Assembly: GCA_023375785.1 (NCBI GenBank)
Contig: SZWC01004849.1
Location: 39,862 to 103,861, forward strand
From: Penium margaritaceum
Taxonomy: Eukaryota > Streptophyta > Zygnematophyceae > Desmidiales > Peniaceae
Reading direction: 5' to 3'
DNA: 64,000 nt
The notes beneath the pieces are model-generated. The model searched no databases. It was not told where the DNA came from and worked only from the letters and a program-made list of their open reading frames with translations. A program made the position numbers and the translations under genes. Positions 48,918 through 61,941 of the stretch are shown in pieces (position 1 is the first letter of the stretch; each line of letters starts with the position of its first letter).

Positions 48918-51900
48918 AGAAGGACGTCTGAGCATGCTTAACATGGGACTAGAGCAGCAGACCCGTGCCGCCAACAAGAAGCAGCAGTTACAACTGAAGC
49001 TTAAAAGGATGACAGCGATAGTCATCATTCACCAATTGTAGGCTGAGTGCGTGACGTGGTGACCGTGCACTCATGGAGTCATTCAGGAAGCTTTTGGCGA
49101 CCTCAATGTGGAGAGCCCACACATGGATTGTAAAGAGGTGAATTACCTCTTAGCGTCGAGCTTGTGCATGGACCAAAGATGTGGTCCGAGGATAGAGCAA
49201 GTAGTAGCTAAGGAGGCCAAGCGCTGAAGAGAGGAGGCAGTTCAGGCAAGTGCACGCTGGGACAACATGTGTGCAAATGAAGTCTTGCGATTGTAGTTGA
49301 TTGACACAAGTTTTGAAGCTCACCGTCCTCAGCTTCAGTAGCAATTAACTCAGACTCAGCAGCAGGCGCATCTTCAGCATCAGCTTGAATTGGCACAAGT
49401 ACTGTCGTCATCAATTGTAGCAGTCTCGGAGGCTACAGTGGCAAAGTTCATGCCATAAGCACTCATTCCAGTGTAGATGCAAGTGATAGGATCTGCATAG
49501 TTGGGCATGGTGCAACAATGTGTGTTAAAGTCAACAAGCTGCAACGGAAGTGTCGTTCATGGGTCAGTATAAGACAGCTGTGAAGAAAGCTTTCAAGCAT
49601 GAAAGCACGGAGCAACTGCAGCAAATTGGCATGCAGCCGCACATTTCCCAACGAGAGCGACATACATGTGAGCTGCTAGCTACCCAAGGAGCTCAACCCA
49701 AAGGTCAAGTGATGCAAATCCAACAACAGAATGAGGCCATACATCTAATTTAGGCTTCATTAGTGTCACATCAACCATCTGCACATCAGCAAGAGGTTAG
49801 TTATTCTCCAGACATGCCATGACCTGTCTGTCCTCAACAGAGAACGTCCGCTTCATCTTCTCAAGGAAGAAGCGTGCAAACTCTTCTGGTCTCCATTGAA
49901 GCATCCACAACGGCACCATTGCAACAGTCAAAGCATGCATCAGTGCCACCAGGCTTTCAAGTGCCACAAGCAGCAGCTGATGACAATCAATGGTACTTCT
50001 CAAACACCCATGTGATGATTTCATGAGAGTCAGCATCACTCCATGCACTACTTTGCGAGTCGCAAGCAGGGAAGCCATCGGCAACAACCGAGATTGCCAG
50101 AGAGCCAAGGAAAGCAGCCGCCTTGTAGGAGCTCATGGAGGGTGGAGTGGTGATCAAGGAATCAGACCACAATCAATAGCCTGATAACTGCAAGCAGCAC
50201 TCGCAAGAACAGCGCCTATTTGAGAAAACATTGTCGGCACTAGTGGTCATAGGGTTGGACGCCTCGCCAAACGTCCACAAGCTAACCAACGAAGTGGACA
50301 GTGGCTTTGCATCCCAGACAGAGTTCTCATGCTCCATCCAATAGAAGACAAATCAGCAGCTGAATGTTGATGGTGCAGCACAGCAGCTGAGGTGGACGTA
50401 TCTTTGACAACCGAGAGAGGTTCACATGAGCCTCAAAGCATGTGAAAAGCTGACTCTTCTTCAGCTTGTACAGTTCGAATGCAACAACAGCATGCACTGC
50501 TAATGCAGCTGGCGGCCAAGTAGAAGCCAGCCCACGACCTATAAGAGCAGCAGTGATGTAGCAGGTGCTCGTGTATGGAGGCACAAGCAAGTGGGAGCTC
50601 ACAAAATGAGCTTACACGCTATGAGTGTATTGACACAGCGTTGACACAAGAGGCAGTAGCATGATGGCAGCTCCGGGGCAGTTCACCACCACCGGCGTAG
50701 CAGTGACAAGCACACCGAGATGGGGCCACTTGTCAACAACTCCTCATTTTCTTCTCAAAACCGTAAGACCCGCTAAATGGGGGTCAGGAGCTCGACGCAG
50801 CAGCTGGTTGTAACGTTGACGTCGGTTTCAATAGGAGTAGCCGTGACATCGCCAGTAACACATTCCGCTAGCATCAGCTCACTTTGTTCGAGGAACATTA
50901 AAGGAGATCCCGGAGTGAGGGGAAAGCAGAGTGAAGGCATTTGGTCCAACCTTGAAGCAGCACGCACTGCAACAAGTACAAAAGCAGACAAAATCTTACC
51001 GAGGCGGCAGGTGGATGCAAAAAGCCCACCTAGTGTTAGGTGGTGTGCAAAAACGGAGTAGTTGTGCTCCGTGACAAAATCCTGCCGGGGCGACAAGTGG
51101 AGGCACTAAGCCCACATGATGTCCGGTGGCATGCAGAGATGGAGCAGTTGCGCTCCATGAAAGAAATCCTACCGGATTGGCAGGCTCAAGCAGTTAGCCC
51201 GTCTTGAAGAAGGCGGCATGCATGGAGACTGGAGACATGGGCAATCTGCTCACAACTGCTCAACACGATATTTTGTAGCCAATCAAGATTCGTGACAGAG
51301 ACGTCGGACATCTGGAGCAGTCGAGGACCTCGTCGTTGAATTTCCACCTGAAGGCAAAGGTTGGTTGAGGGGCAGGTTTTCTCCTCACTGCAACAAGTCA
51401 CTCTCGGCTAATAACGTTCTTTGCTGCAACTGATCTCACAACAAGAGATGAAGTAGTAGTGCAGGAGTCGGAGCAGTGGTCAGAGTAAAGGGGAGGAGTT
51501 TGAGGCCCTGGATTGGCCCTCGAGCAGCTCGTCGTGATCACGAGCTCCGTGGTTATGCTCGTCCGTCATGGGGATTGAAGCTATAAAGCCATCCTGTGTG
51601 CGGTGCGTGTTGGAACGTGGAAGCAACAACCAACAACAGTAGATCAGTAGCCAAAACCAAAACGGGAGACTCCCCGTGTCTACTACAGGCTACTTGGTGG
51701 TTAGAAAAAAGGAAAACAAATTTGTCAAAAAGCGATTTCTGGTTTTGACAACGGTCAGAACCTAGTCTTTGGGTGTCCTCTCCCCGTAAAAGGATCGTAG
51801 GGCGGATTCAATTCCCGTCGCTATGGACCCTCCTTCATCAGAAGTTAGTTCAACAATGAAGTAGTGGCAACAGCTAGAGATGCAATGCCCAGCAGCAGCA

Positions 51901-53501
51901 GTCAACTGCTAAAATTCTCGTTGCACTAGCGTCACACATTTTTACAATAGAGTTGACTGCCTATGGTGGCGTGACGTGTTGACATCATTAGCAAAAAAAA
52001 TTGGCATGGGTGTTGAACTATGGATGGGGAACGCGGCTGCAGTAGGACGAGCTTTGGTGCGCCATGTTGTGCAATCATAACAGCTCGCCGCAAAACAAAA
52101 AAACAGGGGCTTACTTGAAGCCAAAAGTGGTTACTCAGGTGTAGTTGGAAATCGGAGCCCCGAGAGGTTGAGCAGTGGAGTGCAATTTGTGTGAAGAGCT
52201 CGACCGGAAAAAAAGAGAAAGAAATCTCGGTGTCCCGAGTAGAATAGGGGCTGATGGAGGAGAGGGAGTGTTGAGCGAGGGGGGGAGGGGAGCAACGTCC
52301 ACGTTGGACGTCGCTCCAATAGCACCAGCTCGGCGCTACGGCGAGCTAGCCCAAAGGCCTGCAACGACGGGAGGCACCAATCGCGGCAAGGCCTTGTCGC
52401 GACAGCAGGCTGGCGCAAGGCCCCTGCCGCAACGGCAAAGAGGGTGGCCAGCGAGTAGCAAGCGAGGCCTCGCGTGAGGCCTCCGCTTGAGAGAAAAAAA
52501 AAGAGGAAAGGTGGTGGATTGCCACGTGCAGGCCGGCGGCGGCCTTGGCAGTGGCCCTGGCCAGTGGAGCATGCAAACGAGCGAGCAACAATCTCTGTCC
52601 AACGCAACCAAAGGGCTGCGAGAGAGAAAAGAAAAAGTGGCAAGAGGCCAAGTAACGGTCGGAAGTAGCGAGGGCCCTAATCGAGCAGCCTCAATAGGGT
52701 CGACCCATTAGAGCAACAGCAGCTCAGATCCGGCAGCGACAACCACAAGCAGCAAGAAATGGTGTTCTAGCTACAACGAATGCCATGAGAGGTCGTTCCA
52801 AGTCATAAATTTGACCAAGAACGGACGTGGGGGCACGATGGCTGCCTCAGCCATAGCGGATCAAGCTTCAGCAGCTAAGAGTGGTTGAAGCAACTAACGG
52901 AAGCAGCAGAGTGCAGTCGTCAAAGCAAGTGGCTGGAGCGACATGCGGAGCAGAAGGTTACAGCATAAAAAAAATGAGACTGGCGACGAGCTTTTATACT
53001 TGTAGTACAGGGGTGACTGTAGCAGGTTGGCGGTCCAGGCAGGCGATTCCATCAGCGGTCCCGCTTCGCAAGTGCCTTGTTAGTGGAAGCTTCAAGAGCC
53101 TTCCACTGCACAGCCAAGCCCGTGCATGAGTGACAAGGTGGCTTGGGCTGTGGAAGGTTGCTTCGGTATGAAGTAACCTCGGTGGTGAGTGGGCAAGTGT
53201 ACCCAGCCTCACCCAAAATATTTTTTCTGCTCCACCCAACTTTCTCCGATGACAATGGCCCCAACAAAATCCAAGAAAGATTGGATTGAGCGTTTCCAAG
53301 CCCATGCTTGATCGATTCGAGCCCCGTTTTTTCCTTATAATTCCCATTAACCGGAGAACACCCAAGAGCAACCCAAAAGTCTCTTTTGATAACTGACCTT
53401 TTTTTGGACAGCTGAAACCTCCACCAATCACTCATTTCTTCACTCAAGAAAAGAAAAATGCGATAATCTTCACATTCATGAGCGCACCTATCAAGGGGGA
53501 G

Positions 53502-55040
53502 TGTTAGAGTGAGTGATAACTACATTGAGCGACAACTTCAACATGGCGTAGTGTGATTGACAATCGGACGTGGATACGCAAAGCTACAGATTTTTATTCT
53601 TAAATAACCAAGTGTGGCTTGACAGGAATTTCTGATGTACAGGCCAGATTTAATTCTGGCAACCAGGTCCAATGGGGGAAAGGAAAATGGATCTTTGAGT
53701 GCTACATGTAGAGGAGGGTTGTGCATGCCTGCTGGCCCTAATTGGTCAGAAGCTATGCAGTGCAAGCAAGCACTGTTGGGTACTTGGCCCAGACCATTCA
53801 GGGTGGGGTTACAACTGACTGGACTGCTGGAACCGCTTGAATCAGCACATGCAAGTAGGGTTCTAGAGCAGGGACCACTCTACATCAAGTGGTGCATGCA
53901 CGACTCAGCATTACATCAACTACCACATGCACGACTCAAGAGCTGCATCAACTACTACATGCACGACCCAGAAGCTGCATGCGGAGCCAAGAGTGGGGAC
54001 CGCCCTACGTCAGTGGCAACATGCACGATTAAGCAACTGGGACCACTGCCAACTTGCCAGCATTGAGGAAGCTTCCTTGAGGAGGAAGCTGCGTGCCTTA
54101 GACCGGAAGATTTCTTGAGGAGGAAGCCACAACCTTGCAGCATGAAGCTTCTTTTGGGCATAGTGTGACTGGTGAACTTGCCAGGATCCCAGTATAGAAG
54201 CAGATTGGACTTCGTTAGTCCAGTAATTCCAGTAGAAACTCAAGTAGAAACTACAATTACTCCATACTACAACTTGGTAGTTGCACTAGCAATCCTCCTT
54301 TACCAAACAACACCTCAGACCAAAACTCTACAGACACTTTCTCACGTGAAGACCCACGTCAGCCTGGCAGCCTTCTGCCAGCTTGGGTTGGTGGACGCCC
54401 GTGCCTACCTGAACGCTTGACTACCTAGAAAAGGTGGCCAGACTACGCCCAAGACTGGAGAGAAGCCTTTTATGGCTGCCTCTCAGGACGTTGCTCATCT
54501 CTGAGTCAGGAGCTATGTCTAGGAGTTGAGCCCAAAGTTAGTGTCTGGCGTCGGCTCTGCCTGTGTAGTGTTGATCGATTCTGGAAGGACTCTATTGGAG
54601 TTCCCCTCTCTCAACCCATTAAGCCTGGCAACCCTCAACCAGCTTGGCTAGGAGGGTTAGAAGACCTCTGACGACCCAATAATTTTGGCAGTGGCTAAAA
54701 GCGTGGAGAGGAGGCTGCCCTGACAACGTGGAGGCCATTTCACCTGAAAGTACGGTGACCGTGCTAAGACCCTTGAAACAACAGCCTTGATGGCCTGGCA
54801 AGGTGTTGCGCCCTCGGATGGGGCAAGTTGTATCAGAGCATTGAAATGAGCTGTGTTTCGTTGCTGTTTCCTTTTACCATTCTTTTACTTGATAGTCTTC
54901 TTCAGCTACAAGTTTCAATTCAAGTCTTTCACTTCCGCACATTGGAGTAGAAGGTTTGCTTGGTGGGCAAAAAGATCCTGGACTGCAGCAAGATCAGAGC
55001 ACGCGGTGACTTTGTCACTACAAGCTCCAAAACTCCAACA
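53502..55040 (+). repeat. 3' LTR of LARD-like element B
   Basis: TGTTAGAG...CTCCAACA after the polypurine tract, with dyads GAAGCTTC at 54068 and 54144. Confidence 0.85.
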
Positions 55041-55646
55041 ATGATAAGCTTGCATATGATCTAGAAGTAAAGGAGTGACATGACGTGACAAGGCAAGGTG
55101 ATGTACAAGGGGAGAAACAAGGGAGCGCGACTGCATAGACCATAGAAAGCCACTAGGAGTCCGATGGAAGGTAAGAGAGTCAGACGAGGGTAGGGGTGCG
55201 ACGGGGTTTGTACAGGGTCAGCCGGTGGTGTTAAGGTGGTAAAGAGTAGGACAAGCGAGGACCCTTGCAATGATGCTAGAGAAGATGACGATATCGGTGT
55301 GAATACAACAATAGGTGATGCAATAGTGGAGGACACAACCGAGGGTAATGCTATAGGCAAGAAGAGAGATCCCACAAGGAAGTACGTATTGAGAACAAGC
55401 GAGACAAGGACAAAGAAACAAGTGTAACAAGTAGAGAGGACACAGCTATAGGAGCTAATGTAGATGTTGCCAATGGTGCACTTGTGGATACAAATTCAGA
55501 AGAGATGTAAAATAGGCTAGAAGCAAAGATATAGAGAAGACACCATCCTTGGGCCATCTTTCCCACAAGCATCCCTATACGTGATATGCAAGTGTAAGAG
55601 GAGAGACAAGTGTAAGGGATTGTGATAGGCAAGTGTAAGGGATTTT

Positions 55647-55754
55647 GATCGTGAGTACATCATTCAGTCTCGAGAGACTCGGTTCTTGAAAACTAACTTC
55701 AGTCGAGACTTTGTCGACAGAGTCTCACGAGACTGAACGATGTACACACGATGA
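55647..55754. repeat. Small inverted repeat (MITE-like), spacer B
   Basis: GTACATCATTCAGTCTCG at about 55655 pairs with the complement of CGAGACTGAACGATGTAC at about 55727-55744. Counterpart of 36705-36812. Confidence 0.6.
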
Positions 55755-58700
55755 GAATCCCAAAAGCACCAAGCCTTTGACTTCAAAGAGATTACCAAGG
55801 AATAGACAAAATCGGCCATGTTGTGAGAGTTTCCCATCACTTTGGTCCTCCGAAATTCAGGCGCATGCGATGCTCCTCAAGCCACGAGAAAGCGGTAGGT
55901 CAGTGCAGCAAATTAACAAGCGCTTGTAAGGTGTGACATGGTGTGGAAGTAGACCATGAGGAATCTGGTTCCACACCCAGGTCAAGTACGCCATGGCCCC
56001 ATAAACAAAGATTTTAAAGATACCAGACTAAAGCAGCATGGCGCGAACATCGTCAGCCATGGTGCGGTTCCAACATTCTAAGACATTATTTTGTGAAGAG
56101 GTATATGGAGTAGACAATTCAAAGCGGACACCAAGCGATGTAAGAGGCAAATATTTAGGCCAATGAATCTACCACCACGATATGAGTGAATACATACCTT
56201 GCATTGAGCGGCACGCTCTACATGTATGAGAAAAGACCCTATCACATGCCAGAAGTCACTCTGAAGGCAGAGTGACTAATCGTTGTAAAAACGTGATTTG
56301 TCATTTGTGAGACAAGGGACGAAAAAAAAAGTATGAAGAAACTCAACAAAAAATCATTCCACCACTTCATTATGAAAAAGAGCAAGTGGCCCGTGGGTGC
56401 CAGACCCAGACACGAGATGGGACAAAAAGCATCTTGCCTTGTGTGCTCTTCACGCCCTTGGAAATTTAGGGTGTAGAGAAAGTAGTAGTATCCAAGCGAC
56501 CACCAGGTTGATGATGAAGCAAATTGTGCTTGGCAGTGATGTGCGCATGGCAGAGGCATCTATGTAGTAGGCAAGTATGACTAGGGAAGAGTAAATGAGA
56601 AACATAGACATGTGCAGATGCAGCGGTGATTGTAGTGGATGGATTGTGCAAACAAGATAACATGATACAATTTTTCAAAATCAAGACCACGAAGAACAAT
56701 GCGCCGAGAGGACTAGAGGGAGATAATGCCAATGCCACAAGAGGTTACAAAACATGTACCCTAATCATTGACGGTGGTGAAAGACAACCCATTGACTATT
56801 AGTGCGAGCACGAACAACACATCAGATAGAAGAAGATAGCAAACAATGCCAACAAAACACACAACACTGACGCCTTGGACCGACAGCATCTTTCTTTATC
56901 TAGTACAAGCCGACAAAACCTCACTAAGATGCCCCAACGACAGGAATGCGAGATGCAACGTCATGTGATGACTTGCTTCAGAGTTCATTATCTAGAATCC
57001 AAGTGACACTCGTGCAAGTGATGGAACATTACTTGTAGTGATGCTTCCAGTTAAACCAACAGAGAATGGCACATGTCTAGAGGAAGATGTTAAGCAATGG
57101 GGATAGGAGACATGCTGTCAATCCTCAACCCATGCACCATTTGCGACCAAAATACCCAACAACACTCCTTAAAGGGCTCCATGTGGATTACAATGGTGAC
57201 CTCTAGACCCAACCGCCAAACTCACATCACAGGAGAGAGCTAATGATCAAGGCTGCATAGGCCATTTTGTATAGGGAGAATTTGTGATTGGATTCATTAG
57301 TGGAAATTTTGAGTGCCACAAGGGGAATGGGGTACTTTGAGATGAAGGGCAAGATTTCCCATAGAAGACCAACAAATAACTCATGTCCGGAAAAGTAGAG
57401 TACAAGATGGATGATGAAGGAGAGGGAGTGAATGCGTGCGGAGCATGCACATGGAGCCATGAAGGAGCTGTGTATGAGGGTGAGGGTATGCATAGAACAA
57501 TGGGGTCCATGAGGGTTGTGTCCATGCCACCTTGGGTGGAGGCATCAGTGGCAATGGCATGAAGACAAGAACGGAAACTTCATAGGAGAGAAAGAATGCA
57601 TGAGTGATGGGAAAAACCAAGAAATGGTCCCCCGCGATGTCGAAAGTAAATCCCTCAGCCCCCGGGTCTTGATCAAGTAAGATAGATTGTGATATGACAC
57701 AAGAGGAGGATAGAAGAGAAAAACAAGACGAGGACAAGCAAGGAAAGGGTATGAGAAAATGTCCACGTAGCCGGTTCACAAACCGGGAGGCAAAAAGGGT
57801 GTTTCAAGGTATGGGGAAAATATCCTCAGTATCTTGGTCTCGATCATAGAAGTAGATCATGAAAAGTGATACGAACAAGTGTAAAAACCAAAGGAAATAC
57901 TTGGGTTGGCCTATGAGGAGGTTGAAGATCCCTCCATGTTTGGGTTCAATCCCCTGAACCTTTTGTCTCTCGAGATTTTGGGACAAACTCTGAAACTTTT
58001 TGGGTCTCGACCTAGAGGGGTAGAAATGAAGTGGAAAGGAAAGGCCAAAAGGGAAAGTAATAAATAGAAGAAAGTCAATAAACATTGTAAAAAAATAATT
58101 CAAGACGATTTTGTAGATAGTAAAAGGTGGCACCCGAGAGGGGCTACCAAGCAGGTGGGCCTAGGTGCTCCATATAGCTTTGTTTTCCTTTTTCCTTTCA
58201 AGTAGGAGGCTCATCATCACCGAGAGACCTCTTGGTCAACGAAGTTGTTGTTCGATGGGCTCGTTCATTGAGAGACCCGTCGGCCATGGAAAAGTATTCT
58301 AGCTGTGAGTGATAGTCTTTAAGATGCTCAACTATGACTTCTTAACAACTGTGGAAGCAACTCTATTGTGGTGGCAACCATTGCAATACTCCTCTTGCTA
58401 TAGTTTGTGCAAAATGCCAAGGTGCTGCCACTATTATGCTTCTACTTCACGCATAATCCCAAGGTGCTCCTGCAACGAGGCTATGATGATTGCTACTACT
58501 ACAACTACTACTGAAGCCACTATTAGTGCTAAGAATGCTTCTATTGCTGCAGAGGTTTTGTAGAAGCTATCACCATAGAAACCAATCCTATTAGCATCGG
58601 CTAATATGAATCTTCTGTTGATATGCTCGCTTCTAACGCAAGTGCCGCTATATTCTTTCTTGTTAATGCCAAGTGCAATATCACATGAGCTTGAGTATAA

Positions 58701-59178
58701 CGCACCAATCTTCAGGAGAGTAGTTGGTGTCGCTATTGTACTATGGGATTTAGATAGAGCACTTTTGTATTTTCTTCATTTAGAGGGTAACGAGATGAGG
58801 AACACCACAATGCACAGTGCGGCTACAATGAATATGTGGAAACTACATCTGGCACATGGGTAAAGAAGCCAAAGTCACACAATGGAATAATTACAAACTA
58901 AGTTGTGAGTTGCTCAGTTGGCATAAATTGTGGCCAACGCATTTTGGTTATTGCTGCGAAGATGGTAGCCATAGCATGGGAACGTTGATGGAAGATTTTG
59001 GTAGCGTTCCGTCTTTGCCACCACAGTAGCAATATGTGGTGCAAGCCTAATGCTCAAGGTCACCATCTTACAAGCATCTATTCGCCCCCACCTAGCCCAA
59101 CCCAGCGGAACAAGAAGCCACTACTACACGTTATATGGTGGAATGGAATGGTGTAGTCGATCAACTACTTTGATACCA

Positions 59179-59680
59179 TGGGGGAATGGAGAAATCCCAT
59201 TTAGCAATGTTATGCGTGGGAGTGTAGGTTGTGAGGACGTAGTATGACACACGGCACGCTGAATGGCGAAGAGACAACAACGATCTAGTTGAAAGAATGA
59301 GATTTATTTTTTAAAAATGAGCAAACAGGATGGAGATATCCTCCACCCTATGTCCAGCCAATGCATGTGCAAGGTGCACAATGATTAGCCTATGGATAAT
59401 CCAAAAAAAACTATTAGCTACCAAATGGCAAGTGGATACAGCCGTGAAAAATTACATGCCACTCAAATGGTGAGACAAAAAATGGAAATAAGTAGCAAAA
59501 GGAGAAGACCAAGCTCTACAACACTAAGCTAAAAAAGACCAGGAAGAATTTTGCCAAGAAAATGGGCGGGAGTTGGGAACCAAGAAAAATCCTATGGGAA
59601 AATAGGGATGTTCAAGGGGCAACAGAGACCTTCAATAGAGTCGTTGACCACTGTAGCATGCGTGCATGTGAGTGGCATGA
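59179..59680 (-). repeat. 5' LTR of old copia, spacer B
   Basis: Counterpart of 40242-40744, next to the primer site. Confidence 0.6.
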
Positions 59681-61232
59681 ATTCCACAGGACAGTTCAAT
59701 TGATATAACAACGTTCAACATCTCCTTGTGTAGCATTCCTCCAATTTCCACTGTGTTTAAACAACCTCATGTTGAAATCATCATAATGGGTGATGAGATC
59801 ATTGCCCACACTTTGCAATTGTCCTTTAAAAATATTTTTTAACAAAATCTTTATAAAGGATTAATAAAATGATATTTCGACAAGAATTTATATGTATTTT
59901 ATTTGGTCTCCTTCATAGCAGCTCCACCTCTTCTCACTTCATCTTACAGACATTTTTAATTACAAACATCAATAGTCCTAGCTATATTAGCGAGATCACT
60001 AGAAACAATATTTGTGGAACGCAATCTATGGTGCCCATTCTTTACAAAGGGAAGATTTTGGCTCACCAAACTGATTTGTCGTAGAAGGAGACCATTCTAC
60101 GCACACATGCGATTGCCAAGCTTCAAGCACAACAGGGATACATTCAACAACAGTATGAAAGGCGGAACAACATGTTACAATAGATACAAGAGCCAATACT
60201 TGAGCACAGTGGTGTTTTCTAGCCATCATAGCAACAAGATTCATCAAAGGTCCAACCTCTGTTTATCAAATTTCCTCTCACACCTCAATATTGTTGAAGC
60301 ATGTGCTGGAGAAAGAGAATCACACGTCTGGAGAATACTTTCCGGCTAGAGATCATGATGAAGATGGGTGAAAAAATCCACACGGTGACAAGAAGCAAGT
60401 GTTGGAGGAGCCCCTAAATGAAATGTGTCCTTGAACACCTTGGGCAAAGCATTATTGGTAGCGCACTTCCACGCATGTGTGATTTTACCGCCATGCATCG
60501 AAGCCGCCATGTGGGAAGCCATGAACATTTCGAGGTGATGGGTTATAATCGGCTGTGGGGGGCAAATGGCAAGTCGTGAGGCTCAATTAAAGAATGTTTT
60601 TGACGCAGAATATCACGGTGAATTTATCATTCAGGCTCATTTTTTCTTGAGGGTTGTTTGAACGGGGAACATGAAAGATGTTGGACAAATGTGCCTGGTT
60701 ATACAGCTATATTTTGCGTCGTGGGCGTGCGTTGATTTTATCTTCATTGTTCATGAACAATCCCCAAGTCTTACGCGTTTGGGCCTGTCTGCGTGGCCCC
60801 TATTATACGCTGTGAGATGAAACGTGACGGATCCTTGAATTGACTGTACTGCTCGACACAAGTTGGGTAGATAGACAGATGATTATGTTTTTCTTCGCTT
60901 CACCTTCATGGTGGATAGATGGATGTTTGTCTTGTTAGAGGTGATGACGTCCAGGCGGACCGTGTTCCATAATCGCATGAAATCATCCAGCTGTGATGTC
61001 ATTATTCGATTGTTAACCAGAAATCAAGTGCAAGTGGAAAACGCTTTTGAGTTCAGCCCACGAACTCAAGATAGTCACAAGAATTGGCTGTCTGAAAACT
61101 GACATTTGAAAAGTGACCGACTTGTGAGAAGTTTTTGAATGCGAGTTTTTTCCTTTCTGGGTACTGTTTTCTTACCTGAGAAAGTAGACAGATATCCCAA
61201 TGGCACACGAATTTCAACGACTGTCGTACGTC
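59681..61232. other. Spacer B, right part, up to the foldback element
   Basis: Homologous to 40745-42154. The conserved plus-strand frame 60014-60349 and a shorter minus-strand frame 60346-60528 match those in spacer A. No family recognised. From 61072 on it has no counterpart in spacer A because of the N gap. Confidence 0.45.
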
Positions 61233-61702
61233 GCGCTTCCTCCTGATATGCAGTTGTCTGGTTTGGACAAGACTACTTTGTCCTTTCTGAAATGCTGAGG
61301 GCTGCACAGCGCGCGCCGCCACTCCTGGATATCAGCGAGCACATCTGTTCCTTGCCAAGATTTCTGCGGCGCCGACGTCCAGCGCAAAGCGGAGCTTTCG
61401 CTCCTTCCGCCCCTGCCCCCCTACCCGCCCCTGCGCACGAAATCAGCAACCCCTGCACAAGAAAGCAACTACTTGCTCGTACACGATTTCCTGTGCAGGG
61501 GCGGAGAGCCGGGCAGGTGGTGGCGGTCGAAAAGCTCGGCGTTGCGCTGGAGCCTGGACGACGGAGCCGCGGAAAAGGCAAGTCACAGATTGGCTCGCCG
61601 ATATCCAGGAGTGGCGGCGCGCGCTGTGCAGTCCTCTGCATTTCAGAAAGGACAAAATAAAGTCTTGTCCTAATCAGGCAAGTCCATATCAGGAGGAAGC
61701 GC
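61233..61702. mobile_element. Foldback (inverted-repeat) element upstream of copy 3
   Basis: About 470 bp with long imperfect terminal inverted repeats. GCGCTTCCTCCTGATATG at 61233 is complementary to CATATCAGGAGGAAGCGC ending at 61702. The arms extend through GACTACTTTGTCCTTTCTGA, CTGCACAGCGCGCGCC and CACTCCTGGATATC, about 130 bp or more per arm. The centre is GC-rich with GTGCAGGGGCGG-like repeats. It has no coding capacity and looks like a non-autonomous DNA element. It ends 240 bp before the gene's start codon. Confidence 0.75.
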
Positions 61703-61941
61703 CTGGTACTCGAATCGCCCGTAGGCGACGGGCGATCCCTCCAGCAGCCCCGCCCCTGCACACGAAGTCATCTACCAGCAAGGGAAGCGCGTGGGTCGCC
61801 TGAGGAGCTCAATCCCTGGCTGACGTCCTCTGTCCCATACAAATTTCTGCATTTCCAGAAGCTTAGACATTAACTTGCTAGATAGTATCATCCCGCAGAT
61901 CGCGCCAAACATATCTACACTACAGTCCACGGACGTCCACG

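Larger units (their letters stand above)
47359..55045 (+). mobile_element. Large non-autonomous LTR retrotransposon, copy B
   Basis: Element 47364-55040 with ATGAT at 47359-47363 and 55041-55045. These are the same target bases, at the same place in the old copia, as in spacer A. LTRs are 47364-48905 (1542 bp) and 53502-55040 (1539 bp). The primer site is a perfect TGGTATCAGAGC (48906-48917) and the polypurine tract is AAGGGGGAG before 53502. The 4.6 kb interior parallels copy A and shows no polymerase or integrase. It looks structurally whole. No N join falls inside it, so it is the better copy for describing the family. Confidence 0.88.
44956..59680 (-). mobile_element. Old Ty1/copia fossil, spacer B (interrupted by an LTR element)
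   Basis: Counterpart of 25752-40744. Terminal repeats are at 44956-45451 and 59179-59680, with the primer site at 59168-59178. RNase H is at about 45700-46175 (NSYISLIGVTTV-like region, SSNKVNYVAMGTG), reverse transcriptase at about 46.2-47.25 kb, integrase and GAG-pre-integrase at about 55.9-56.6 kb (CLLHRCLCHAH). The inserted element is 47364-55040. It is broken at many places and old. Confidence 0.75.

Noticed and set aside
61292-61761. ORFs of 122 and 162 codons upstream of copy 3
   Set aside because: They lie inside the foldback element and repeat each other because of its inverted arms. They are structure, not genes.
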